Shown piece by piece: positions 1-5,691 of a stretch of 11,810 bases of DNA. The notes beneath the pieces were generated by a model. The model searched no databases, was not told the origin of the DNA, and was given only the letters and a program-made list of their open reading frames with translations. Position 1 is the first letter of the stretch, and each line of letters opens with the position of its first letter. The translations under genes were made by a program, and so were the position numbers. Source of the DNA: Burkholderiaceae bacterium (GTDB lineage Bacteria > Pseudomonadota > Gammaproteobacteria > Burkholderiales > Burkholderiaceae_C); assembly GCA_025458585.1 (NCBI GenBank), contig JALOSD010000029.1, forward strand, positions 1 to 11,810, given 5' to 3'.

Positions 1-405
1 TTCGGCCCGCTGGCGTGCGTGCGTCGCGAGGACCTGAAGCCCGGGCGCGAGCGCCGCGACGACGCGCCGCGCTGGGTGCTCACGGCGTCGCCGTACTGGA
101 GCGCGCACAACCTCGAGCTCGACCAGGCGCAGGTCGTGCGGCACCTGCTCGACGACCTGCAGCGCCTGGGCGTGCGCCGCGTCGCGCCGCCGGCGCACGC
201 GGCGGCGCACCTCTGGCGCTACGCCGAGGTGCCGCAGCCGCTCGCCGCGCCCTGCGGCTGGGACGCGGCCGCCGGCGTCGGCGCCTGCGGGGACGCCTGG
301 CACGCGCTGGCCGGCGCCTCGAGCGTCGAGCGCGCCTGGCATTCGGGGCGCGCGCTGGCGCGCGAACTCGCGGCGCCGGCGGCTGCCGGCGTCGGCGCGC
401 GGTGA
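1..405 (+). CDS. FAD-dependent oxidoreductase (renalase-like), C-terminal part
   Basis: The reading frame is open from the first base and ends in TGA at 403-405, so this is the last 134 residues of a longer protein whose start lies outside the window. Visible landmarks resemble the C-terminus of renalase-like NAD(P)/FAD amine-oxidase-fold proteins common in Burkholderiales: a WVLTASPYWSAHNLE stretch (residues 25-39 of the fragment), LWRYA (71-75), then GWDAAAGVGACGD (86-98), which is the usual late FAD-contacting GxxxCGD region, and a final helix with RAWHSGRALA (111-120). Proteins of this family are flavoenzymes with poorly defined substrates. The N-terminal dinucleotide-binding GxGxxG motif would lie upstream and cannot be checked. 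An internal GTG at 19 is not needed as a start because the frame and the homology-like sequence continue upstream. The assignment rests on remembered family motifs only. Confidence 0.72.
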   Translation, partial: FGPLACVRREDLKPGRERRDDAPRWVLTASPYWSAHNLELDQAQVVRHLLDDLQRLGVRRVAPPAHAAAHLWRYAEVPQPLAAPCGWDAAAGVGACGDAWHALAGASSVERAWHSGRALARELAAPAAAGVGAR

Positions 406-414
406 GCGCCCCCA

Positions 415-435
415 GGGCCGGGATGCGTCCGGCCC
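415..435. terminator. GC-rich hairpin between convergent genes (candidate terminator)
   Basis: A perfect 7-bp stem, GGGCCGG (415-421) with CCGGCCC (429-435), encloses a 7-nt loop. It sits 10 bases after the stop of the oxidoreductase gene and faces corA coming the other way. No T-run follows on either strand, so intrinsic termination is uncertain. Confidence 0.3.
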
Positions 436-458
436 GTCTCCCGAGGGGGTCGAGCAAA

Positions 459-485
459 CTCGGGGCGGCCCGGCGTTTCCCCGAG
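459..485 (-). terminator. Candidate corA terminator hairpin
   Basis: CTCGGGG (459-465) pairs perfectly with CCCCGAG (479-485) around a 13-nt loop. Read on the minus strand it begins 2 bases after the corA stop codon and is followed by a short TTT (458-456). Position and orientation fit a corA terminator; the T-tract is too short to be sure. Confidence 0.42.
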
Positions 486-487
486 CG

Positions 488-1471
488 TCACAGCCAGCCC
501 TTGCGCTTGAAGTACCAGAACGGCGTCACGACGCTGAACGCCATCAGCGCGAGCGAGAACGGGTAGCCGAAGCGCCAGCTCAGCTCGGGCATGTGCTCGA
601 AGTTCATGCCGTAGATGCTCGCGATCAGCGTCGGCGGCAGCAGCGCGACCGCCGCCACCGAGAAGATCTTGATGATGCGGCTCTGGTTCAGGTTGATGAA
701 GCCGACCGTCGCGTCCATCAGGAAGTTGATCTTGTCGAACAGGAAGCCGGTGTGGCCGTCGAGCGAGTCGATGTCGCGCAGGATCTGGCGCGCGTCTTCG
801 AACTGCTCGGCGTTGAGCAGGCGGCTTCGCATCAGGAAGCTCAGCGCGCGGCGCGTGTCCATCACGTTGCGGCGGATGCGGCCGTTGAGGTCCTCCTCAC
901 GCGCGATCGCCGCCAGCGCCTCGGCGGCCACGGCGTCGGTGACGTTGGCGTTCTGGCGCAGCACGCTCGCGCTGACCTTCTCGAGACTGTCGTAGATGCC
1001 CTCGAGCACGTCGGCCGAGTACTCGGCGTCGGTGTCGTAGAGCTTGAGCAGCACGTCCTTCGCGTCCTCGATCAGCGCCGGCGTGCGGCGCGCGCGCAGG
1101 CGCAGCAGGCGGAACACCGGCAGGTCCTCGGCGTGGACGCTGAACAGCACGTTGTCGCGCAGGATGAAGGCCACGCGCACGTTGCGCGCCGTCTTGCCTT
1201 CGAGCTCGTCCTCGTCGCCCTCGATCAGGAAGTCGGAGCGGATGTGCAGCTCGCCGTTGTCTTCCTCGTAGAAGCGCGCCGACTCCTCGATGTCCTCGTC
1301 GGCGACGTCCTCCGGGATCACGAGGCCGAAGCGCCCGGCGATCCAGCCCTTCTCCTCGGGCGAAGGCGCCTCCATGTCGACCCACACCGGGCGCAGGTCG
1401 GCGAGCGCGGCGGCGCTGCCGATCTCCTCCTGGTGCAGCCGGCCGTTGACCAGCGTGAAGACGTTGAGCAT
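488..1471 (-). CDS. corA: CorA family magnesium/cobalt transporter
   Basis: This 327-residue protein belongs to the CorA family of inner-membrane divalent-cation channels (Mg2+, also Co2+ and Ni2+), which assemble as homopentamers. The signature YGMN is present at residues 287-290, at the end of the first membrane segment (about 269-289, rich in VAAVALLPPTLIASIYG), followed by the acidic periplasmic loop FEHMPE (291-296). A second membrane segment spans about 303-320, and a basic KRKGWL tail ends the protein. The N-terminal 260 residues form the long acidic and helical cytoplasmic domain usual for the family, and the length is typical. The ATG at 1471 is supported by GGAGAG at 1481-1476, four bases upstream. 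The gene stands alone, divergent from hpf and convergent with the upstream oxidoreductase. A long structured leader precedes it. Whether the physiological ion is Mg2+ cannot be read from sequence. Confidence 0.95.
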   Translation of the reverse strand: MLNVFTLVNGRLHQEEIGSAAALADLRPVWVDMEAPSPEEKGWIAGRFGLVIPEDVADEDIEESARFYEEDNGELHIRSDFLIEGDEDELEGKTARNVRVAFILRDNVLFSVHAEDLPVFRLLRLRARRTPALIEDAKDVLLKLYDTDAEYSADVLEGIYDSLEKVSASVLRQNANVTDAVAAEALAAIAREEDLNGRIRRNVMDTRRALSFLMRSRLLNAEQFEDARQILRDIDSLDGHTGFLFDKINFLMDATVGFINLNQSRIIKIFSVAAVALLPPTLIASIYGMNFEHMPELSWRFGYPFSLALMAFSVVTPFWYFKRKGWL

Positions 1472-1475
1472 GCAA

Positions 1476-1481
1476 CTCTCC
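1476..1481 (-). promoter_or_regulatory. corA ribosome binding site
   Basis: On the minus strand GGAGAG lies four bases before the ATG at 1471. It is one of the few clear Shine-Dalgarno sequences in the window and fixes the corA start. Confidence 0.6.
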
Positions 1482-1514
1482 AGCCGCAGGGCTCCGCAAC
1501 GCGGGCCGTGCGGG

Positions 1515-1615
1515 CGGGGTGGGAACCGGCAACCGTCTCACCCCGCGTGCCCTGGGAGGGGCACCCCGCCGCGTGGCGGTCTGGAGCGGACGGTCACCGA
1601 GGGTGACTCTGGTCC
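1515..1615 (-). promoter_or_regulatory. Structured 5' leader of corA (three tandem hairpins)
   Basis: Between the candidate corA promoter and the corA start, three perfect-stem hairpins follow one another: CGGGGTG 1515-1521 with CACCCCG 1539-1545; GTGCCC 1547-1552 with GGGCAC 1559-1564; and GTCACC 1593-1598 with GGTGAC 1602-1607, the last extended by GGAC 1588-1591 with GTCC 1612-1615. The stretch is non-coding on both strands as far as can be seen. Mg2+ transporter genes are often controlled through their leader RNA, so a cation-responsive leader is an inference. I do not recognise a known riboswitch consensus in it. Because hairpins are symmetric, the structure could also form on the plus strand. 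Confidence 0.4.
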
Positions 1616-1644
1616 AAAAGGATCTCTCCGCGAAACAGCCGACG

Positions 1645-1650
1645 ATTATG
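1645..1650 (-). promoter_or_regulatory. Candidate corA promoter (-10 box)
   Basis: On the minus strand CATAAT (1650-1645) matches the -10 consensus at five of six positions and is followed by CGTCGG. No convincing -35 hexamer is found at 16-18 bp. If used, it gives a corA leader of about 165 nt. Confidence 0.32.
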
Positions 1651-1697
1651 GCACCGGCGCCCCTGCCGAGGCGTTCGCTCATCGTGCTGTCATCGGC

Positions 1698-1726
1698 TTG
1701 TCACGCCCGGGGTTCGGCGGCACACT
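1698..1726 (+). promoter_or_regulatory. Weak candidate hpf promoter
   Basis: TTGTCA (1698-1703) resembles a -35 box; 17 bp later CACACT (1721-1726) matches the -10 consensus at only three positions. It is the best pair seen upstream of hpf, but weak. Downstream, GGTTCG (1711-1716) can pair with CGAACC (1731-1736). Confidence 0.2.
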
Positions 1727-1786
1727 GGGTCGAACCGCCGGTGCCGTCCGGCCGGCGGCCGGCAGACTGCGCACGCAACCCGAAAG

Positions 1787-1792
1787 AAGGAG
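1787..1792 (+). promoter_or_regulatory. hpf ribosome binding site
   Basis: AAGGAG lies six bases before the ATG at 1799. It is a near-consensus Shine-Dalgarno sequence in a region where most genes lack one, consistent with strong translation of hpf. Confidence 0.75.
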
Positions 1793-1798
1793 CGACTG

Positions 1799-2137
1799 AT
1801 GAATCTGACGATCAGCGGACACCACCTGGAGGTGACCCCGGCCCTGCGCGACTACGTCGTGACGAAGCTGGACCGCGTCACGCGCCACTTCGACCAGGTG
1901 GTCGACGTCAACGTGCTGCTGACGGTCGAGAAGCTGAAGGAGAAGCAAAGGCGCCAGAAGGCCGAGGTGACGGTGCACGTCAAGGGCCGCGACATCTTCG
2001 TCGAGCAGTCGCACGAGGATCTCTACGCCGCGATCGACCAGCTGATGGACAAGCTTGACCGCCAGGTCGTGCGCCACAAGGACCGCACGCAGGATCACCA
2101 CCACGACCCGGTCAAGCGCATGAACACGGAGCCGTAG
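1799..2137 (+). CDS. hpf: Ribosome hibernation promoting factor (short HPF/YfiA family)
   Basis: This is a 112-residue protein of the HPF/YfiA family, which binds the 30S decoding region in stationary phase or stress and, in its short form, promotes 100S ribosome dimers together with RMF-type factors. The start MNLTISGHHLEVTPALRDYV (1-20) is the usual first beta strand and helix. The basic segment LKEKQRRQKAEVTVHVKG (46-63) and the acidic helix EDLYAAIDQLMDKLDRQV (73-90) follow the family's beta-alpha-beta-beta-beta-alpha order, and a polar tail with HHH ends the protein. There is no long C-terminal dimerisation domain, so it is the short type. The ATG at 1799 has an excellent Shine-Dalgarno. 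In many proteobacteria hpf follows rpoN; here corA is divergent upstream instead. A strong intrinsic terminator follows, so hpf is probably transcribed largely on its own. Confidence 0.94.
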   Translation: MNLTISGHHLEVTPALRDYVVTKLDRVTRHFDQVVDVNVLLTVEKLKEKQRRQKAEVTVHVKGRDIFVEQSHEDLYAAIDQLMDKLDRQVVRHKDRTQDHHHDPVKRMNTEP

Positions 2138-2160
2138 GCCGAGTGAGCGCAAACATGCAG

Positions 2161-2184
2161 AAGCGGCCCGCGGGCCGCTTTTTT
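2161..2184 (+). terminator. Rho-independent terminator of hpf
   Basis: A perfect 20-base inverted repeat (2161-2180, arms AAGCGGCCCG and CGGGCCGCTT) is followed by six T residues (2179-2184). It starts 23 bases after the hpf stop and is the clearest intrinsic terminator in the window. Confidence 0.9.
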
Positions 2185-2258
2185 GTTGCGGCGCAGCAGC
2201 GGCGCAACACCCCCGACTCGCGGATCGTCCACAACCCTCGCCCGACCAAGGGCGTTCC

Positions 2259-2264
2259 TATAAT
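2259..2264 (+). promoter_or_regulatory. ptsN-hprK promoter (-10 box)
   Basis: A perfect TATAAT in a GC-rich surround, followed by CGCACG, lies between the hpf terminator and ptsN. No good -35 hexamer is seen at 16-18 bp. The strong terminator just upstream makes a separate ptsN promoter likely. Confidence 0.55.
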
Positions 2265-2324
2265 CGCACGCTCTGTCACAGTGGCCGGGCTGGTGCTGCA
2301 TTGCAGCAGTCCGGTGCCGCAGCC

Positions 2325-2795
2325 ATGAACCGTCTCGCCGCCATCCTGCCCGCCAGCAACGTGCTGGTGAACGTGGACGCCACCAGCAAGAAGCGGGTCT
2401 TCGAGCAGGCGGGCCTGCTGTTCGAGAACCAGCACGCGATCGCGCGCGCGACGGTCACGGACAACCTCTTCGCGCGCGAGCGGCTCGGCTCGACCGGCCT
2501 CGGCCACGGCGTCGCGATCCCGCACGGGCGCATCAAGGGGTTGAAGAACCCGCTGGCGGCGGTGCTGCGCGTGCAGCAGCCGATCCCGTTCGACGCCCCC
2601 GACGACGAGCCGGTGCTGCTGCTGATCTTCCTGCTCGTGCCCGAGGCGGCCACGCAGCGCCACCTCGAGATCCTGTCGGAGATCGCCGAGATGCTCAGCG
2701 ACCGCGAACTGCGCGAGCGCCTGAAGACGGAGGCCGACGCGGCGACGGTGCACCGCCTGATCCACGACTGGGAGCCGCTGAAGTCGGTCGCCTGA
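2325..2795 (+). CDS. ptsN: PTS IIA-like nitrogen regulatory protein PtsN (EIIA-Ntr)
   Basis: This is a 156-residue protein of the fructose/mannitol-type EIIA domain, the terminal phospho-acceptor of the nitrogen PTS (EI-Ntr, NPr/HPr, EIIA-Ntr). It regulates cytoplasmic targets such as potassium transport and nitrogen and carbon balance rather than sugar uptake. The start MNRLAAILPASNVLVNVDAT (1-20) and SKKRVFEQAGLLFEN (21-35) match PtsN style. The phosphorylated histidine is His67 in GVAIPHGR (62-69), equivalent to His73 of the E. coli protein. The LLLIFLLVP strand and the HLEILSEIAEML helix complete the fold. The frame extends upstream to a TTG at 2301, but the family alignment begins at ATG 2325, which I chose. 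There is no clear Shine-Dalgarno. hprK follows after 22 bases, indicating one transcript. Confidence 0.94.
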   Translation: MNRLAAILPASNVLVNVDATSKKRVFEQAGLLFENQHAIARATVTDNLFARERLGSTGLGHGVAIPHGRIKGLKNPLAAVLRVQQPIPFDAPDDEPVLLLIFLLVPEAATQRHLEILSEIAEMLSDRELRERLKTEADAATVHRLIHDWEPLKSVA

Positions 2796-2817
2796 TCGCG
2801 CGCGGGCGCGCACGCGC

Positions 2818-3774
2818 ATGAAGCCGACGAGCATCAGCGCCGAAGCGCTGTTCGAGGAGCACCGCGACGCGCTGCGCTGGGAGTGGGTCGCCGGCCACGC
2901 GCACCCCGAGCGCCACTTCGACGAGGCCGCCGTTCGCGAGGCGGGCTCGGCCGCCGACCTGATCGGCTACCTGAACTACATCCACCCCTACCGGGTGCAG
3001 ATCGTCGGCCGGCGCGAGGTCGCCTACCTGCGCGACGCGCCGCCCGACGTGCAGGAACGGCGCATCGCGCGCATCGTCACGCTCGAGCCGCCGGCGCTCG
3101 TCGTCGCCGACAACGAGGTGCCGCCGGACAAGCTCGTCGCGCTGTGCGACCGCGCCGACATCCCGCTGTACGTCACGCAGGAGCCCGCCGGCCACGTGAT
3201 CGACGTGCTGCGCGCGTACCTGTCGCAGCGCTTCGCCGAGCGCACGACGCGCCACGGCGTGTTCATGGACATCCTCGGCCTCGGCGTGCTGCTGACGGGT
3301 GAATCGGGGCTCGGCAAGAGCGAACTCGGCCTCGAGCTGATCTCGCGCGGACACGGCCTCGTGGCCGACGACGCGGTCGACCTCTACCGCGTGTCGCAGA
3401 CCGCGATCGACGGCCGCTGCCCCGAGCTGCTGATGAACCTGCTCGAGGTGCGCGGCATCGGCCTGCTCGACATCAAGGCGATCTTCGGCGAGACCGCGGT
3501 GCGGCGGAAGATGCGGCTGAAGCTGATCGTGCACCTGGTGCGCAAGGAGACGCTCGAACGCGACTTCGAGCGCCTGCCCTACGAGCCGATGTACGAGGAC
3601 GTGCTCGGCGTGCCGGTGCGCAAGGCCGTGATCGCGGTCGACGCCGGACGCAACCTCGCCGTGCTCGTCGAGGCGGCGGTGCGCAACACGGTGCTGCAAC
3701 TGCGCGGCATCGACACCTACCAGGAATTCATCGAGCGCCACCAGCGGGCGATGGAGCGCGGCGAGGCGCCCTGA
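2818..3774 (+). CDS. hprK: HPr kinase/phosphorylase
   Basis: This 318-residue bifunctional enzyme phosphorylates and dephosphorylates a serine of HPr, using ATP or pyrophosphate for the kinase reaction and phosphate for the reverse. The N-terminal domain (about 1-130) has the usual low-conservation sequence with HLNLIHP-like YLNYIHPYRVQIVG (51-64). The catalytic domain carries the conserved histidine in RHGVFMDI (His146), the Walker A loop GESGLGKS (161-168) with Lys167, the acidic pair LVADDAV (181-187), and the family signature LLEVRGIGLLDIKAIFG (208-224). The C-terminal RKAVIAVDAGRNLAVLVE region (268-285) is also typical. Length and all key residues are intact. Betaproteobacteria often carry hprK with ptsN but lack most sugar PTS transporters, which suggests a role in nitrogen-PTS control. 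HPr itself is not in this window. The gene after hprK here is fur, convergent, rather than rapZ. Confidence 0.95.
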   Translation: MKPTSISAEALFEEHRDALRWEWVAGHAHPERHFDEAAVREAGSAADLIGYLNYIHPYRVQIVGRREVAYLRDAPPDVQERRIARIVTLEPPALVVADNEVPPDKLVALCDRADIPLYVTQEPAGHVIDVLRAYLSQRFAERTTRHGVFMDILGLGVLLTGESGLGKSELGLELISRGHGLVADDAVDLYRVSQTAIDGRCPELLMNLLEVRGIGLLDIKAIFGETAVRRKMRLKLIVHLVRKETLERDFERLPYEPMYEDVLGVPVRKAVIAVDAGRNLAVLVEAAVRNTVLQLRGIDTYQEFIERHQRAMERGEAP

Positions 3775-3779
3775 CGCGC

Positions 3780-3804
3780 CGCCGCCCGCTCAGCGCGGGC
3801 GGTG
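3780..3804. terminator. Hairpin between convergent hprK and fur (candidate bidirectional terminator)
   Basis: CCGCCCGC (3782-3789) pairs perfectly with GCGGGCGG (3795-3802) around a 5-nt loop, extendable through 3781/3803 (G-T) and 3780/3804 (C-G). The loop contains the fur stop codon (3792-3790 on the minus strand). It lies 5 bases beyond the hprK stop. No T-run is present, so it may act as a roadblock or RNA end protector rather than a classical terminator. Confidence 0.4.
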
Positions 3805-4218
3805 CGGGCAGTCGGCCTTCGTGCACGCGGCGTACAGCGCGAGCGTGTGTTCCTGCAGCCGGAAGCCACGCTCCTCGGCCACCGCGCGCTGCCGCGCCTC
3901 GATCTCGGCGTCGAAGAACTCCTCGACGCGGCCGCAGGTCAGGCACACGAGGTGGTCGTGGTGCTGGCCCTCGTTGAGCTCGAACACCGACTTGCCGCTC
4001 TCGAAGTGGCTGCGCGCCAGCAGCCCGGCCTGCTCGAACTGCATCAGCACGCGGTAGACGGTGGCCAGCCCGATGTCGGAGCCGTCGGCGAGCAGCGCCT
4101 TGAACACGTCCTCGGCGGTCATGTGACGCTGCGTGCTGCGCTGGAAGACCTCGAGGATCTTGATGCGCGGCAGCGTGGCCTTCAGGCCGCTGCTCTTCAG
4201 TTCGTCGGCGTGCGTCAT
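3790..4218 (-). CDS. fur: Ferric uptake regulator Fur
   Basis: This is a 142-residue Fe2+-dependent repressor of iron uptake genes. The N-terminal winged helix runs from LKSSGLKATLPRIKILEVFQ (7-26) to the recognition helix GLATVYRVLMQFEQAGLL (50-67). The dimerisation domain contains the metal-binding HHDH at 86-89, the structural zinc pair CLTC (Cys92, Cys95), and a second pair, Cys132 and Cys137, near the C-terminus. All are intact, which favours Fur over Zur or PerR, although only experiment separates them. The start is set by the family-typical MTHADELKSSGLK at ATG 4218; the open frame continues upstream to 4560 but overlaps bamE and is not family-like. fur is divergent from bamE, an order common in beta- and gammaproteobacteria. 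A palindrome in the shared upstream region could be its own operator. Confidence 0.95.
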   Translation of the reverse strand: MTHADELKSSGLKATLPRIKILEVFQRSTQRHMTAEDVFKALLADGSDIGLATVYRVLMQFEQAGLLARSHFESGKSVFELNEGQHHDHLVCLTCGRVEEFFDAEIEARQRAVAEERGFRLQEHTLALYAACTKADCPHRPR

Positions 4219-4243
4219 GGACGGGTGCGGGGCAGGCCGGCGC

Positions 4244-4280
4244 GGCGCGCCGATAGAATCTTCGATCATATCGAGGCGCC
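4244..4280. promoter_or_regulatory. Divergent fur/bamE promoter region with 37-bp imperfect palindrome
   Basis: Two 17-base arms (4244-4260 and 4264-4280) match at 13 of 17 positions around the centre at 4262. The inner part reads GATAGAATC - TTC - GATCATATC (4252-4272), with GATA and TATC ends as in Fur boxes, though it is only a partial match to the 19-bp Fur consensus. A plus-strand -10 box TAGAAT (4254-4259) for bamE and a minus-strand TATGAT (4270-4265) for fur both lie inside the palindrome. A dimeric repressor bound here could control both genes; Fur autoregulation is the simplest inference. Confidence 0.5.
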
Positions 4281-4303
4281 TTGGCCCTGCTGCGCCCGCA
4301 ACG

Positions 4304-4861
4304 ATGAAGCCCGCACCCCCCCGTCGTCCGACCTTCCGCGCCGCCGCCGGCTGCGCCGCGCTCGCGGCCGTCGTCGCCGGCTGCAGCTCGACGCCGCCGG
4401 CGCCGCAGGACGCGAACCGCCTGTTCGGCATCATCACGCCGTACCGGATGGAGATCGTGCAGGGCAACGCGGTCACGAGCGACCTCGTCGACCGCGTGCG
4501 CCCGGGCATGCCGCGCGAGCAGGTGCTCGAGATTCTCGGCACGCCGCTGGTGGCCAGCATGTTCCACGCCGACCGCTGGGACTACGTGTTCCTGATCCGC
4601 CGCCGCGGCGCCGAGCCGCAGCGGCGCAGCGTCGTCGTGTGGTTCAAGGGCGACCGGCTCGACCGCGTCGAGGTGCCGCCCGACCTGCCGAGCGAGCGCG
4701 CGTTCGTCGCCGACATCAGCAACGTGCGCCCGCGTGCGGTGCCGGTGCTCGAGCTCACGCCCGAGCAGCGCGCCGCGCTGCCGGTGCCCGCGCGCCCGCC
4801 CGCGCCTCCGGCGGCCGAGCCCGTGGGCCCGGTGCGCGAGTACCCCCCGCTCGAGCCTTGA
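4304..4861 (+). CDS. bamE: Outer membrane protein assembly factor BamE (SmpA/OmlA lipoprotein)
   Basis: This is a 185-residue lipoprotein component of the BAM complex, which folds beta-barrel proteins into the outer membrane. The signal peptide has a basic start (PRRPTFR), a hydrophobic core and the lipobox VAGC, giving Cys27 as the lipidated mature N-terminus. The SmpA/OmlA domain follows: GIITPYRMEIVQGNAVTSDL, then RVRPGMPREQVLEILGTPL and the WDYVFLIRR strand. After about residue 145 there is a C-terminal extension ending in a proline-rich run (about 160-185) that E. coli BamE lacks but that is common in Burkholderiales. ATG 4304 gives a proper signal peptide; the same frame is open back to 4133 but would destroy it and overlap fur. 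dapB starts one base after the stop, so the two are co-transcribed. The upstream palindrome may place bamE under Fur. Confidence 0.93.
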   Translation: MKPAPPRRPTFRAAAGCAALAAVVAGCSSTPPAPQDANRLFGIITPYRMEIVQGNAVTSDLVDRVRPGMPREQVLEILGTPLVASMFHADRWDYVFLIRRRGAEPQRRSVVVWFKGDRLDRVEVPPDLPSERAFVADISNVRPRAVPVLELTPEQRAALPVPARPPAPPAAEPVGPVREYPPLEP

Positions 4862-4862
4862 G

Positions 4863-5675
4863 ATGACCGCCCCGCCCCTTCGCATCGCCGTGGCCGGCGC
4901 GTCGGGCCGCATGGGCCAGATGCTGATCGACGCCGTGCTGCAGGCCGACGACTGCACGCTCGCCGGCGCGCTCGACCGCGCCGACAGCCCGCTGCTCGGG
5001 CGCGACGCCGCGGCGCCGCTCGGGCGCGCCAGCGGCGTCGTCGTGACCGCGGATCTGCGCGCGGGCATCGCGCCGGCGCAGGTGCTGATCGACTTCACGC
5101 GCCCCGAGGGCACGCTCGCGCACCTCGCGGCGTGCCGCGAGCTCGGCGTGAAGGCGGTGATCGGCACGACCGGCTTCGACGACGCCGGCAAGGCGGCGAT
5201 CGCCGAGCACGCACGGCACGTCGCGATCGTGATGGCGCCGAACATGAGCGTCGGCGTCAACGTCGTGCTGCGGCTGCTCGACGTCGCGGCGCGCGCGCTG
5301 AGCCAGGGCTACGACATCGAGATCATCGAGGCGCACCACCGCCACAAGGTCGACGCGCCGAGCGGCACCGCGCTGAAGATGGGCGAAGTCGTCGCCGCCG
5401 CACTCGGCCGCGACCTGAAGACCTGCGCCGTCTACGGCCGCGAGGGTGTCACCGGCGAGCGCGACCCGTCGACGATCGGCTTCGCGACGATCCGTGGCGG
5501 CGACATCGTCGGCGACCACACGGTGCTGTTCGCCGGCACCGGCGAGCGCATCGAGATCACGCACAAGAGCGCCAGCCGCGCCACCTACGCGCAGGGCAGC
5601 CTGCGAGCGGCGCGCTTCCTCGCCGACCGGGACCGCGGCCTGTTCGGCATGGACGCCGTGCTGGGACTGGCCTGA
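4863..5675 (+). CDS. dapB: 4-hydroxy-tetrahydrodipicolinate reductase
   Basis: This 270-residue cytoplasmic enzyme reduces 4-hydroxy-tetrahydrodipicolinate to tetrahydrodipicolinate with NAD(P)H in the diaminopimelate/lysine pathway that feeds peptidoglycan. The Rossmann nucleotide loop is AVAGASGRMGQM (9-20). IDFTRPEG (76-83) and GTTGF (101-105) are the usual cofactor and substrate loops. The catalytic signature EAHHRHKVDAPSGTA is at 156-170, with the catalytic histidine pair 158-159 and Lys162. The C-terminal RGGDIVGDHTV and THKSASR segments complete a full-length protein. The ATG is one base after the bamE stop (TGAGATG), indicating translational coupling. An open frame extends upstream to 4734 but overlaps bamE and is not needed. 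The next gene begins 17 bases after the stop. Confidence 0.96.
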   Translation: MTAPPLRIAVAGASGRMGQMLIDAVLQADDCTLAGALDRADSPLLGRDAAAPLGRASGVVVTADLRAGIAPAQVLIDFTRPEGTLAHLAACRELGVKAVIGTTGFDDAGKAAIAEHARHVAIVMAPNMSVGVNVVLRLLDVAARALSQGYDIEIIEAHHRHKVDAPSGTALKMGEVVAAALGRDLKTCAVYGREGVTGERDPSTIGFATIRGGDIVGDHTVLFAGTGERIEITHKSASRATYAQGSLRAARFLADRDRGLFGMDAVLGLA

Positions 5676-5691
5676 CCCGGCCGTTCCGCCA

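Noticed and set aside
593..1606. A 337-codon plus-strand open frame opposite corA
   Set aside because: It is the antisense shadow of corA, rich in V, H, D, Q and R, with no start signal and no recognisable domain.
1472..1660. Known Mg2+ riboswitch (M-box) or Mn2+ (yybP-ykoY) riboswitch in the corA leader
   Set aside because: The hairpins are real but I could not match the conserved core sequences of either class. A covariance-model search would settle it, so I report only a structured leader.
1649..1667. Sigma-54 promoter beginning TGGCAC before hpf
   Set aside because: The TGGCAC half fits a -24 element, but the GC of the -12 element is not at the required spacing.
2301..2324. TTG at 2301 as the start of ptsN
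   Set aside because: The extra eight residues do not resemble PtsN, whereas MNRLAAILP from the ATG at 2325 does. The TTG also lacks a ribosome binding site.
2143..2328. A 61-codon small gene between hpf and ptsN
   Set aside because: The frame runs straight through the strong hpf terminator and the ptsN promoter, and has no ribosome binding site.
3728..5260. A 510-codon minus-strand open frame across fur, bamE and dapB
   Set aside because: It is out of frame with the well-supported fur gene and antisense to bamE and dapB; composition is low-complexity Arg/Ala and no domain is recognisable.
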